A DNA stretch of 36,989 bases from Bacteroidales bacterium OttesenSCG-928-B11 (GTDB taxonomy: Bacteria; Bacteroidota; Bacteroidia; Bacteroidales; WCHB1-69), in NCBI GenBank assembly GCA_030267125.1, contig JAJDJJ010000014.1, positions 1-36,989 of the forward strand. Reading direction: 5' to 3'. Under the pieces are notes generated by a model. The model worked only from the letters and a program-made list of their open reading frames with translations, did no database searches and was not told the origin of the DNA. Position numbers and translations under genes: made by a program. Positions 8,820 through 17,744 of this stretch are shown piece after piece (within the stretch, counting starts at the first letter, position 1; each line of letters begins with the position of its first letter).

Positions 8820-9974
8820 ATGATTTATCTAGATAATTCGGCAACAACATTTCCCAAACCCAAAGAGGTTTATGATTTCATGTATGATTTTTACCGCGAT
8901 CACGGTGTGAGCCCCGGTCGCTCCGGTTTCGACGCCGCCATTGAGACAGGGGAGTTGGTGACGAATACTCGTAAAATGCTTACCCGTCTTTTTAACGGAG
9001 GAGAGGATTATAACCGTTTGACATTTAGTTATAACGCCAGCGATTCTCTGAATATCATACTGCAAGGGCTTATTGAAAAGGGTGACCATGTGGTTACTAC
9101 GATGCTGGAACACAACTCTGTGCTCCGTCCCCTGTACTGTCTTGAGCAACAAGGCATTTGTGAGGTCACTTACGTGCCTTTCAACAAGCAAGGTTATGTG
9201 GATCCCGAGGATATCAAGAAGAGCATCAAACCGAATACGAAAATGGTGGTTTGCACGCATTGTTCCAATGTGATCGGCACGATTCAACCGATCACCGAGA
9301 TCGGAAAGATCTGCAAAGAAAGCGGTGTGCTATTTGTGGTTGACGGTAGCCAAGGCGCGGGTGCGGTAGATGTGGACATGCAGAAATCCAATATCGATGT
9401 TTACGTTTTCACAGGACATAAATGCCTGATGGGACCTACCGGTATTGGCGGTTCATACGTGCGCGAAGGCGTGAATGTCCGGCATACGCGTTATGGCGGT
9501 ACCGGCGTGCGCTCAGCTTATCCGGGACATTTGGAGGAGTATCCTTACCGTTTGGAAACCGGCACCATCAACGTTGTGGGTGTGGCCGGACTTTACGCAG
9601 GAGTGAAGTGGATTGAGGAAAAGGGGATCATGAAGCTGCACGAGGAAGAGATAAAACTGTGGCTTCGTCTGCGCGACGGTCTTCGCCAAATTAAGGGTGT
9701 GACACTCTATTGCGCGGAATCTGCCGAAAACAGAAATCCTGTATTATCATTGAATATCGACGGTTTCGAAGCCGGTGATGTAGGCACTATTCTCGATGTG
9801 GACTACGATATCGCTTGCCGCACCGGGCTGCAATGCGCACCCAAGGTGCATGAAGGCATCGGCACTTTCGATCTCCACGGCACCGTCCGTCTCAGCGCCG
9901 GCCCCTTCACGACCGAAGAGGAAATCGATGCCGCTATCACAGCGATCAGCGAAATCGCAGCGATGCGGGGATAA
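8820..9974 (+). CDS. Class V aminotransferase-fold PLP enzyme, cysteine desulfurase family
   Basis: 384 residues, full length for the NifS/SufS-like fold. Seen: N-terminal YLDNSATTFPKP, H98 in the TMLEHNS motif, D175 in VDGSQ (pyridine nitrogen contact), the PLP lysine K201 in FTGHKCLMGP, and a cysteine near the C-terminus (C333 or C339 in ACRTGLQCAPKVHEG) at the place of the sulfur-accepting cysteine. The C-terminal pattern (RTGxxCAP) matches the cysteine desulfurase-like subgroup often annotated as selenocysteine lyase/cysteine desulfurase family protein. No iscU, sufBCD or tRNA thiolation gene is adjacent, so the sulfur acceptor is unknown and it is probably not the main Fe-S assembly enzyme. 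Transcribed alone, divergent from the TolC-like gene. Confidence 0.9.
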   Translation: MIYLDNSATTFPKPKEVYDFMYDFYRDHGVSPGRSGFDAAIETGELVTNTRKMLTRLFNGGEDYNRLTFSYNASDSLNIILQGLIEKGDHVVTTMLEHNSVLRPLYCLEQQGICEVTYVPFNKQGYVDPEDIKKSIKPNTKMVVCTHCSNVIGTIQPITEIGKICKESGVLFVVDGSQGAGAVDVDMQKSNIDVYVFTGHKCLMGPTGIGGSYVREGVNVRHTRYGGTGVRSAYPGHLEEYPYRLETGTINVVGVAGLYAGVKWIEEKGIMKLHEEEIKLWLRLRDGLRQIKGVTLYCAESAENRNPVLSLNIDGFEAGDVGTILDVDYDIACRTGLQCAPKVHEGIGTFDLHGTVRLSAGPFTTEEEIDAAITAISEIAAMRG

Positions 9975-10082
9975 CGTTCTTTTGCTTGCAACTAAATTTC
10001 ATCTTCCCGATTTCCAGTGTTTTACAAATTGGAAAACGACCTCTCTCTCTTTTTCATAAATTGGAACTTTTGTAATTACTAA

Positions 10083-10112
10083 TTTGTTTTCTTTGCAAAG
10101 AAAATATTTTTG
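10083..10112 (+). promoter_or_regulatory. Bacteroidetes-type promoter (-33 TTTG, -7 TATTTTTG)
   Basis: TTTG at 10083-10086, an 18-base spacer, then TATTTTTG at 10105-10112, both matching the known Bacteroidetes consensus. The start codon is 50 bases downstream. The same 18-base spacing recurs at 12994-13023 and 36511-36540, which strengthens all three calls. Confidence 0.5.
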
Positions 10113-10161
10113 GTATTTCATTAATTGCATTATACACATAACATAACCCTTAAAATATATC

Positions 10162-12921
10162 ATGAAAAAAGTATTATTATTTTCAACTATGCTTTTATTT
10201 GTTGCCTTATCGGTATCAGCGCAGCACGAAAGACCGTCAACTCCTGTAGTACAACCAATTCAAGATTCCAAACAGGAGGAGAAAAGCAAACCATCACAAC
10301 ACCAAAAGAGTCAGTCGAATATCAAAAACGGAAGTATTATATTTTCAGAGAATTTTGACTCCGACATTCCTTCCACTTGGACAAATTCCAGTTCAGATCC
10401 CAATTACACATGGGCGGCACGGGAATCAATTGCCGGCACAACCTCTTTCAGTACAGTAGATTCGACAAATATCTATTCTGCTTGTGTGTATGGCGGATAT
10501 ACTGATCAGGAACAGGATCACAAGCTGATTTCTCCTTCAATAAATGTTAGCCAGGAGACTGAGCTGTATCTTCAATTTTATTGCGGTTATTCCGGGATTT
10601 ACATGATCGGCGGAATGTATGCCGGAACCCAAGGCGCGGATATGCGTGTTTTAGCATCAATAAATAATGGTGCAACTTGGACACAGATGTGGTCTTATTC
10701 TGAGACACATGCCGGAACTGAAGCTTGGGAATGGGGGAAAGTATTCGTTAACTTTTCGCAATTTGCCGGAGAAAGCAACCTTAAAATTGCCTTCCAATAT
10801 ACGGGAAAGAATGGTGATGATGGCGCTATTGATAATATTCAACTTGTGACGGAACCTTCTGATGACTTGAAGGTTACCTTGCCACAGTTTTACACAATGG
10901 TACCTGCAAGCCAGGCTTATTTTCCTCTCTCCGCTATAGTAACTAATCAGGGAAGCGCAGTGACAGATGCTGTGAATGTTGATTTTTCAATAACACCGGG
11001 AACTTTTTCCCATACGAGCAGTATTACAAATACTATTCATCCTAATACTCAAACTACCGTTACAACGACTTCTAATTTTTCCACTTCACAAATAGGTGAT
11101 TATAGTATTACCGCAGAAATTGATTATCAGGATGATGATTTAACCAACAATATTGCACAACATGAATTTGCGATAACCCCCAACACGTTAGCTTTAGATC
11201 AAGGAAACATAATAGGGCGTATCGGTTTCTGGATGCCTTCCTCTTTTGGAAATGTTTTCGAGATTTTCAGGCCTGATACTTTCAGGTCTATTGCAGTTGG
11301 ATTTCCTACTATTACTGTTTCAAATAGCTTTACCTTGTCGATTTTTTCGGTTTCCGGTACGCGATTAACCCATATCTATACTTCCGGTAATTTCACAAAA
11401 ACACCGGCCATGAGCAAACTCATCACCGAGTTTAATATTCCGGACATCATCCTGCAACCCGGAAAATATTTTGTTTGCATCAATCAACTTGATCAAACAA
11501 ATATCGATGTGGCTTGTGAGCAGGGAGATGATCGGTATTCCTATTATATGCTCACGTATGGTTATTTGGTAAAAGATATGGGATACAATATAATCATTCG
11601 TTTAATGAAAAATCCAGAAGGCATAGCTTCAATTGAAGCGGAAAAAGAGGAGCTTGCTATTAGCAAATTTGCTGATGACGCTGATTTTGCTGCTCCTGTT
11701 TCCATTACGGGATTCAATATTACCGGCAACATCACTGCAACAACAACTGCTCCTTTCCAAGTTTCTCTGGATAGTGTAAATTTCTCTTCTTCCGTTTCTC
11801 TACCTCGATTGGGTGGGAAAGTTTATGTAAAATATAATTCAACAACAACCTCTAATGATCAAGGAACTCTTACAGTAACTGCTCCAGGCGTAGCCGATAC
11901 GTTAACAATATCGCTACTGGGAAGTTCTTTTGATACAAATTATATACAATTGCCTTATTTTGAAGATTTTGAAGGTCTATTTGCGTGGACTGTCTTGTGT
12001 GCGACAGATGATAATGACGCGGGAGTTGTTTCAACATGGGATGCTTTAAGCGGAAGTAATGTTTTCAGATTTTTTTCAGGTACCGTAAGCACAGATTATT
12101 CGCAATATCTCATTTCCATGAAATTACCTGAAGCCAAAAGTAACTTAGCAGTTGAGTTTTATTATAAAACTTCTTTTGATGATGAACGTTTCATGGTAGG
12201 GTATTCGATGACCAATAAAGATGTTGCAAGTTTTACTTGGAGAGATGAGCAAACGGCAACCAATACTCAACCTTGGACATTATATCGGGATACCATTCCG
12301 GCGGGGGCAAAATATTTTGCCATTAAATACACCTCGGATTATCGTTTTCATTTGGATATTGATGATATTAAATTCTCTGCGGCAAGCGGTGTTCAAGAAT
12401 TGAAGGCTGTCAGTCATTACCCTGCAAAAGATGCCGTTAATGTTCCCGTACATTCACCAGTTTCCGTTATTTTCAATAAAAATATAACGATAACAGATCC
12501 TTCGGAAATTGCGATTACTCCAAATGTAGCAAATGTTTCCGCGATGGTTGAAAATTATAAACTCCATATCTCTCATGATGATTTTGAGCCTGAGACCACA
12601 TATACGATCACCATTCCGTCAAGTGCGATAGAAGGTCTTAATAAAAGTGTTAGCTGGTCATTTACTACCGAAAAAGGAAATAGTGTCAACTCTTTTGATC
12701 CTGCAAAAATCAAAATTTATCCGAATCCAACTTCCGGAAAAGTGAATATTTCAACTCCATTGGCAAATAAAACCGTACTGATGGATATTGCCGGGAAGAT
12801 ATTAGCTAACTATACATTAGAAGCTAATTCTGAAATTCAATTGAATGTTGCGCCCGGAATCTATCTGTTACGCATTGAAATGAACGACACTATCTATACA
12901 CGAAAAATTGTGGTGCAATAG
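10162..12921 (+). CDS. T9SS cargo protein with jelly-roll and Ig-like domains
   Basis: 919 residues, probably secreted and anchored at the cell surface by type IX secretion. In order: signal peptide (about residues 1-20, ending VSAQ), a Q/S/K-rich linker, a choice-of-anchor J / MAM-like jelly roll starting near IIFSENFDSDIPSTW, Ig/CARDB-like regions, a beta domain of the kind common in Por-secreted proteins (ITATTTAPFQVSLDSVNF), a second jelly roll (LPYFEDFEGLFAW), a bacterial Ig-like domain (HYPAKDAVNVPVHSPVSVIF), and a C-terminal type A sorting domain (KIYPNPTSGKVNI to RKIVVQ). No catalytic domain is visible, so it may bind or adhere, or display a surface layer. Monocistronic, with its own promoter and a 50-base leader. 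Confidence 0.85.
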   Translation: MKKVLLFSTMLLFVALSVSAQHERPSTPVVQPIQDSKQEEKSKPSQHQKSQSNIKNGSIIFSENFDSDIPSTWTNSSSDPNYTWAARESIAGTTSFSTVDSTNIYSACVYGGYTDQEQDHKLISPSINVSQETELYLQFYCGYSGIYMIGGMYAGTQGADMRVLASINNGATWTQMWSYSETHAGTEAWEWGKVFVNFSQFAGESNLKIAFQYTGKNGDDGAIDNIQLVTEPSDDLKVTLPQFYTMVPASQAYFPLSAIVTNQGSAVTDAVNVDFSITPGTFSHTSSITNTIHPNTQTTVTTTSNFSTSQIGDYSITAEIDYQDDDLTNNIAQHEFAITPNTLALDQGNIIGRIGFWMPSSFGNVFEIFRPDTFRSIAVGFPTITVSNSFTLSIFSVSGTRLTHIYTSGNFTKTPAMSKLITEFNIPDIILQPGKYFVCINQLDQTNIDVACEQGDDRYSYYMLTYGYLVKDMGYNIIIRLMKNPEGIASIEAEKEELAISKFADDADFAAPVSITGFNITGNITATTTAPFQVSLDSVNFSSSVSLPRLGGKVYVKYNSTTTSNDQGTLTVTAPGVADTLTISLLGSSFDTNYIQLPYFEDFEGLFAWTVLCATDDNDAGVVSTWDALSGSNVFRFFSGTVSTDYSQYLISMKLPEAKSNLAVEFYYKTSFDDERFMVGYSMTNKDVASFTWRDEQTATNTQPWTLYRDTIPAGAKYFAIKYTSDYRFHLDIDDIKFSAASGVQELKAVSHYPAKDAVNVPVHSPVSVIFNKNITITDPSEIAITPNVANVSAMVENYKLHISHDDFEPETTYTITIPSSAIEGLNKSVSWSFTTEKGNSVNSFDPAKIKIYPNPTSGKVNISTPLANKTVLMDIAGKILANYTLEANSEIQLNVAPGIYLLRIEMNDTIYTRKIVVQ

Positions 12922-12993
12922 ATTGAATCTATTTGGCTCATTTATTAGGTTGAATATTTTTGAATTAATCATTCTCCATTTTTTTGCATCCCT

Positions 12994-13023
12994 TTTGTCA
13001 CTTGTCACTTTTTATTATTTTTG
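12994..13023 (+). promoter_or_regulatory. Bacteroidetes-type promoter for the yebC operon
   Basis: TTTG at 12994-12997, an 18-base spacer, then TATTTTTG at 13016-13023, followed by a 28-base leader to the ATG of yebC. Both boxes match the consensus. Confidence 0.5.
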
Positions 13024-13051
13024 CGCGTTCATTTAAAAAAGATACAAAATT

Positions 13052-13771
13052 ATGGGAAGAGCATTTGAATTTAGAAAAGCACGGAAATTTAAACGTTGGG
13101 GTAATATGGCGAAAGTCTTTACCCGCTTGGGAAAAGAGATCACGATGGCGGCTAAAGCCGGCGGAGGCGACCCTGCAACGAACTCCAAATTGAGACTTTT
13201 GATTCAAAACGCACGCTCTGAGAATATGCCAAAAGAGAATATCGAAAGAGCAATCAAAAGAGCATTCGAAAAAGATACATCCGACTATAAAGAAATTGTA
13301 TACGAAGCGTACGGGCCGCACGAGATCGCTATCGTTGTTGAAGCTGCAACGGACAATAACCAACGAACGGTTGCTAATGTGAGAAGCTATTTTAATAAAT
13401 ATGGCGGCGCACTGGGAACTACCGGTATGCTTGATTTTATTTTTGATAGAAAATGCAGCTTTGTGGTAGGGCAAAAAGAAGGTGTGGATATTGAAGAGTT
13501 GGAATTGGAATTGATCGATTTTGGAGCAGACGAACTTTTTGAGGATGAAGGCGGTATATCAATTTTTGCCGACTTCCAAAACTTCGGCCCGATTCAGAAA
13601 TACTTCGAGGAGAACGATTGGGAAATCAGATCCTTTAAGTTTGAGCGGATTCCAAACGATATGAAGAAGTTGACTGCGGAAGAGCAACAAGAAGTTGAAA
13701 AACTCTTGGAGAAAATCGAAGAAGACGACGATGTAACCAATGTCTTCCATAATATGATCATGGATGAATAG
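13052..13771 (+). CDS. yebC: YebC/PmpR family protein
   Basis: 239 residues, the usual length. The N-terminus MGRAFEFRKARKFKRWGNMAK and the following KAGGGDPATNSKLR and NMPKENIERAIKRA segments are signatures of the YebC/TACO1 family. Members act as DNA-binding regulators or, as shown more recently, help ribosomes through proline-rich stretches; the sequence does not separate the two roles, but the neighbours (miaA, a tRNA-modifying tcdA homologue) favour translation. The C-terminus is acidic (LEKIEEDDDVTNVF), as is typical. First gene of a four-gene run, 59 bases before the next gene. Confidence 0.95.
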   Translation: MGRAFEFRKARKFKRWGNMAKVFTRLGKEITMAAKAGGGDPATNSKLRLLIQNARSENMPKENIERAIKRAFEKDTSDYKEIVYEAYGPHEIAIVVEAATDNNQRTVANVRSYFNKYGGALGTTGMLDFIFDRKCSFVVGQKEGVDIEELELELIDFGADELFEDEGGISIFADFQNFGPIQKYFEENDWEIRSFKFERIPNDMKKLTAEEQQEVEKLLEKIEEDDDVTNVFHNMIMDE

Positions 13772-13830
13772 GTGCTTTTTGTAGCCATTTAACATAAAAA
13801 GTGTTTTATAAATATTAAAAACTACAGATA

Positions 13831-14427
13831 ATGTATTTCTACAAGTTCAGAGTTTATTTTGATGACGTGGAAGATTTCGTGAGAGATATCGAAATATTGT
13901 CTCATGATACTTTCGCCTCGTTTCACGATATCCTATACTCATCCATCGGATTGAAAGGGAATGAATTAGCCTCTTTCTTTATCTGTGATAGCAAATGGAA
14001 TAAACAAAAGGAGATCACGTTGATCGACATGGGCGATGACCGGGTAGTGGAAACACCGGAATACGCGGAAAACGATGATTATTCGACCGATCCGAACATG
14101 CCCAAAAGCGTGATGAACGATTCCGTGTTGAAAAATTTCATCACCGATCCGCACCAGCAAATCATTTATGAGTATGATTTCCTGAAACCGAAAGTGTTCT
14201 ACATTGAACTCTTGAAAATCAATCCGAAACAGAACGGCGTGGAATATCCGCGTTGTACGTACAAAGTCAAAGAGATGCCGCCGGAAGTTGCGAGTGTTAA
14301 CCTGCCTAATCCGGAAGATGATTTCATGGATGATCTGGATGACGGTGGTGATGAGTTTCAAGATGGGTACAATGAAGAGGATGCTTTTGATTTAGGCAGT
14401 ATCGAGGATATAGGAAATGATTTCTAA
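13831..14427 (+). CDS. pRiA4b ORF-3-like / IS1096 passenger TnpR-like protein
   Basis: 198 residues. The first 150 residues (MYFYKFRVYFDDVEDFVRDIE, then HDTFASFHDILYSSIGL, then FFICDSKWNKQKEI) match the plasmid pRiA4b ORF-3 family, also called IS1096 passenger TnpR-like; the fold is known but the function is not. The C-terminal 45 residues are very acidic and low in complexity (DDFMDDLDDGGDEFQDG), a tail seen in Bacteroidetes homologues. Despite the family name nothing here suggests a mobile element: it sits in a conserved-looking operon, and its last 11 bases overlap the start of miaA, so the two are probably translationally coupled. Confidence 0.8.
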   Translation: MYFYKFRVYFDDVEDFVRDIEILSHDTFASFHDILYSSIGLKGNELASFFICDSKWNKQKEITLIDMGDDRVVETPEYAENDDYSTDPNMPKSVMNDSVLKNFITDPHQQIIYEYDFLKPKVFYIELLKINPKQNGVEYPRCTYKVKEMPPEVASVNLPNPEDDFMDDLDDGGDEFQDGYNEEDAFDLGSIEDIGNDF

Positions 14428-15310
14428 TTTTCCTCTTATATCGACAGACTCTCCAACCTTGTGTGTCATTTACGGGCCAACGGCTGTGGGAAAGACGGAT
14501 TTAGCGATCCAAGTGGCGGAAAAATATTCCGCCGCTGTCGTTTCCGCCGATTCCCGACAATTTTACAAGGAGATGTCGATAGGTACCGCTAAACCCACGG
14601 CTGCGGAACTGGCTCGCGCGCCACACTATTTTGTCGGACATCTTTCCATTGAGGAGTATTATAGCGTTTCCCGTTTTGAACAGGATGTGCTGAAGCTATT
14701 GCCGGAGTTGTTTCGGGAAAATCCTGTAGTGGTTATGGTCGGTGGAAGTGGTCTCTACATCGACGCCGTTTGCAAAGGTATCGACGATTTGCCCGATCCG
14801 GATCCGGAAATCCGGCAAAAGGTACTCGACATCTTCGCCAATGAAGGTGTGGAAGGGCTACGCCACCAAGTAAAACTGCTCGACCCCGTTTACTATAATC
14901 AAACCGACATCGCCAACCCCAAACGGTTGATCCGAGCAATGGAGGTGTGTCTCCAGACGGGCAAGCCCTACTCTCAACAGATGACGGCCGAACGGAAAAC
15001 ACGGGATTTCAATATAGTGAAATATGCGCTCATTCGTTCCCGCGAGGAACTCATCGAGCGGATTAACCACCGGGTGGATGTGATGATGGAGCTTGGTTTA
15101 TTGGAAGAGGCGAGATTGCTGCTCCCTTGGCGTCACCTAAATGCGTTGAATACGGTGGGATATAAGGAGCTATTCGCTTATTTTGACGGCAAGATCGCAT
15201 TGGATGAAGCTGTGGAGCAGATCAAAGCCCACACCCGCCGCTATGCCAAACGGCAAATGTCCTGGATGAAACGGGACGGTGAATATATGGAGTTGACGAG
15301 TTGGATATGA
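14417..15310 (+). CDS. miaA: tRNA dimethylallyltransferase
   Basis: 297 residues, full length. Transfers a dimethylallyl group to the N6 of adenosine 37 in tRNAs that read codons beginning with U. Seen: P-loop GPTAVGKT at 20-27, SADSRQFYKEMSIGTAKP at about 43-60 with the DSRQ catalytic/tRNA-contact motif, VGGSGLY, and the C-terminal pattern NTVGYKEL and RRYAKRQMSW, all hallmarks of MiaA. It overlaps the upstream gene by 11 bases, and its TGA stop lies within the ATGA that starts the next gene. Confidence 0.96.
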   Translation: MISNFPLISTDSPTLCVIYGPTAVGKTDLAIQVAEKYSAAVVSADSRQFYKEMSIGTAKPTAAELARAPHYFVGHLSIEEYYSVSRFEQDVLKLLPELFRENPVVVMVGGSGLYIDAVCKGIDDLPDPDPEIRQKVLDIFANEGVEGLRHQVKLLDPVYYNQTDIANPKRLIRAMEVCLQTGKPYSQQMTAERKTRDFNIVKYALIRSREELIERINHRVDVMMELGLLEEARLLLPWRHLNALNTVGYKELFAYFDGKIALDEAVEQIKAHTRRYAKRQMSWMKRDGEYMELTSWI

Positions 15311-16026
15311 ATTGGCTTGAAAGAACCGAATTATTGCTTGGCCGTGAAAAATTAGATCGGCTGCGGAATCGCCACGTCTTGGTGGTAGGCTTAGGTGGCG
15401 TGGGTGCGTATGCCGCGGAGCAGATCGCACGGGCGGGAGTTGGGGAGATGACCATCGTGGATGCGGACAATGTGGACCACAGTAATCGTAACCGTCAGTT
15501 GCCGGCGCTGGTAACCACAGTGGGAAAACCCAAGATAGAGGTGATGAAGGAGAGGCTGCTGCAAATTAATCCCGAATTAAAACTGCATGCTATCCAAGAG
15601 TTTATACGCGATGAAGGTACGGGCGAGTTGCTCGACAGCGCGCCTTTCGACTACGTGGTTGATGCGATAGACTCGTTGGCGCCCAAAGTTTTCCTCATCT
15701 ATTTTGCCATGCAGCGCAATATGAAGATCATTTCAGCAATGGGTGCAGGTGGAAAGATGGACCCGTCGTTGGTGCAAGTGGCCGACATAAAGAAGACCTA
15801 TCAATGTAAACTGGCGCACGCCTTGCGGAAACGACTGCATCGGTTGGGTGTTCGAAGTGGCTTTAAAGCGGTCTTTTCGCCCGAGATTGTACCCGAATCG
15901 GCAGTGAAGATCGAAGCGGATCCCAGTATCAACAAGTTGTCGGTAGTCGGCACGATTTCTTATATGCCCGCAATATTTGGATGCTTCGCGGCGGCAACGG
16001 TAATCAGAGAGTTGGTTGAGGAGTAG
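15307..16026 (+). CDS. tcdA: tRNA threonylcarbamoyladenosine dehydratase (TcdA-like)
   Basis: 239 residues from the ATG at 15307. E1/ThiF-like enzyme that uses ATP to cyclise t6A37 of tRNA to ct6A. Seen: VVGLGGVGAYAAEQIAR (nucleotide-binding GxGGxG at 28-33), DADNVDHSNRNRQ (52-64) with the conserved acidic and Arg residues, VDAIDSLAPK, and a C-terminal SVVGTISYMPAIFG segment, as in TcdA/YgdL. An in-frame TTG at 15301 is possible, but the ATG overlaps the miaA stop as ATGA, the usual coupled arrangement, so I prefer it. Its context after miaA fits tRNA modification at position 37. Convergent with rpoN. Confidence 0.88.
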   Translation: MNWLERTELLLGREKLDRLRNRHVLVVGLGGVGAYAAEQIARAGVGEMTIVDADNVDHSNRNRQLPALVTTVGKPKIEVMKERLLQINPELKLHAIQEFIRDEGTGELLDSAPFDYVVDAIDSLAPKVFLIYFAMQRNMKIISAMGAGGKMDPSLVQVADIKKTYQCKLAHALRKRLHRLGVRSGFKAVFSPEIVPESAVKIEADPSINKLSVVGTISYMPAIFGCFAAATVIRELVEE

Positions 16027-16115
16027 CAAGAAACAAGGTGTCTGTGTCAAGTTGGGGGATGGCTGCCGCAATCATCTTTCGCCATTGGTGGCCTGTCAAG
16101 CAGAGTTTAGCTCCC

Positions 16116-16130
16116 CATCCCGGCGGGATG
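16116..16130. terminator. Hairpin between convergent tcdA-like gene and rpoN
   Basis: CATCCC (16116-16121), loop GGC, GGGATG (16125-16130): a perfect 6-base stem between the stops of the two convergent genes, two bases from the rpoN stop. There is no T tract on the rpoN side and only a weak one on the other, so termination is a positional inference. Confidence 0.35.
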
Positions 16131-16132
16131 AA

Positions 16133-17632
16133 TTACCGTTCTTTTCGCAACCTCGCTACCGGAATGTTTAATTGTTCCCGATATTTTGCCACGGTGCGGC
16201 GGGCGATTTTATACCCTTTTTTTTCTAATTCGGCACAAAGTTTTTCATCGGTTAATGGCGCTGATTTATCCTCTTTTTCAATGAGTTGAGAAATTATGGT
16301 TTTGACTTCAATAGAAGAGACATCGTCATCGCCGATCGATTCGGAGAAGAGACGTTTGATCGGCAGCGTGCCGTAAGGAGTCATCACGTACTTGTTGTTC
16401 GTCACGCGCGAAACAGTGGAGATGTCCACGCCAAGTTCTTCGGCTATGTCTTTCAGGATCATAGGTTTTATATTCATCTCATCGCCGGTGATGAAATATT
16501 TCTCCTGTTTCATCATGATCACATACATGATATTGTACATGGTCAACTCCCTTTGCGAAAGCGTATTGATGAAATTAGTGGCATTTTCAAGGTGCTCTCT
16601 GTAATACTTTTCCGCTTCCGCTTTGCGTTTCTGGTTTTTTTCGCTTTTGAGAAAATTTAAAACTTCCGCATACTCCTTATTTACACGTAGTTTCGGAATG
16701 TAATCGTTGTTTAAGGTCAGATTAGGTTTCCCATCCTCGATAGAGATGGTGAAGTCGGGGATGATGTAGCTGAGAGCGATCTCGTTGCGAGAAGTGTTGT
16801 CCGCAGGTTTGGGCGACAAGCTCTGGATCAGTTCCACAATATCCCTGAAGGTCGCGTCGTCGATTTGCAGTTGCGACTTGATCTTGTCGTAATGTTTTAA
16901 TGAGTATGAGTTAAAATGTTTCTCAATAATTAGAATCGCATAAGAGCTGACTCTGTTTTGAGGCAATCTTTTTAATTGTAATAAAATGCACTCTTGCAAA
17001 TTACGCGCGCCAATCCCGGGTGGATCAAGTGTCTGTATATACTCGGTGAGCAATTGTTCGATCTGGGATGCGGTAGTGTATATATTATAGGTAAGCAGCA
17101 GATCGGTGGCGATGGCGTTGAGATCCTGCTTCAGATAGCCGTCGTTGTCGATATTGCCGATGATATATTCTGCAATTGGGCGATCTTTTTCACTGACATC
17201 TAATACATTCAATTGTGAAATAAGCAACTCCTGTAACGAAGAATCATTCACGATGATGGGCTCCCGGTATTTGTCGTCTTTCGACTGGTTGATTGTCGCC
17301 CAGTTTTTTTCCAAATTATAGTCATAATCGTCCTCATAACTTTCGTTGTTGAAAAAATCATCGAAAACATCATCGGAAATAGCGTTTTCCGCATATAATT
17401 CCGAGACATCATCGGTATTGAAATCAGTGTCGCCAGCGTTTTCTCCCTCATAAGTTTCCACCGGCGCATCGTAATCAACCTCCAACGCGGGATTCTCGTC
17501 GACGATTTTATAAATCTCATCTTCAAGGCGATTGGATGGAATTTCCAACAAACGCATAAACTGTACCGTCTGCATGGAGACGGTTTGTTTCAGCTGTTGC
17601 TTTTGATATAGTCGTTGTCGTTGCTGAGCCAT
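16133..17632 (-). CDS. rpoN: RNA polymerase sigma-54 factor
   Basis: 499 residues. Directs RNA polymerase to -24/-12 promoters and needs AAA activators. Seen: a Gln- and Leu-rich activator-interaction region at the N-terminus (QRQRLYQKQQLKQTVSMQTV), an acidic linker with many D and E (about residues 60-115), the core-binding domain with GIGARNLQECILLQL, and a C-terminal DNA-binding domain with a helix-turn-helix (DISTVSRVTNNKYVMTPYGT) and the RpoN box ARRTVAKYR at 477-485. Length and order are normal. Transcribed alone, divergent from the GT51 gene, with no linked activator. No clear -24/-12 (GG-N10-GC) site was picked out in the window by eye. Confidence 0.97.
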   Translation of the reverse strand: MAQQRQRLYQKQQLKQTVSMQTVQFMRLLEIPSNRLEDEIYKIVDENPALEVDYDAPVETYEGENAGDTDFNTDDVSELYAENAISDDVFDDFFNNESYEDDYDYNLEKNWATINQSKDDKYREPIIVNDSSLQELLISQLNVLDVSEKDRPIAEYIIGNIDNDGYLKQDLNAIATDLLLTYNIYTTASQIEQLLTEYIQTLDPPGIGARNLQECILLQLKRLPQNRVSSYAILIIEKHFNSYSLKHYDKIKSQLQIDDATFRDIVELIQSLSPKPADNTSRNEIALSYIIPDFTISIEDGKPNLTLNNDYIPKLRVNKEYAEVLNFLKSEKNQKRKAEAEKYYREHLENATNFINTLSQRELTMYNIMYVIMMKQEKYFITGDEMNIKPMILKDIAEELGVDISTVSRVTNNKYVMTPYGTLPIKRLFSESIGDDDVSSIEVKTIISQLIEKEDKSAPLTDEKLCAELEKKGYKIARRTVAKYREQLNIPVARLRKER

Positions 17633-17655
17633 CGGTTTTCATTGATTTGACTACG

Positions 17656-17663
17656 CAAAAGTA
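17656..17663 (-). promoter_or_regulatory. Putative -7 promoter box for rpoN
   Basis: TACTTTTG on the minus strand, followed by C, 24 bases before the rpoN ATG. No -33 TTTG at 18 bases. It lies 12 bases from the opposing box of the GT51 gene, so the two promoters would compete for polymerase. Confidence 0.4.
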
Positions 17664-17675
17664 CTATTTTATTCC

Positions 17676-17683
17676 TATTTTTG
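17676..17683 (+). promoter_or_regulatory. Putative -7 promoter box for the GT51 gene
   Basis: TATTTTTG followed by C, 62 bases before the ATG chosen at 17745. No -33 box at the expected distance. Confidence 0.4.
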
Positions 17684-17744
17684 CAGCATTGAAATACAAC
17701 CTTTCGTTTTATTGTCGTACGTGAAAACAAAAACAAATTTCAGA

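Noticed and set aside
13831..14427. Mobile element suggested by the IS1096/pRiA4b family name
   Set aside because: The gene is embedded in an operon with overlapping ends and no transposase or inverted repeats flank it.
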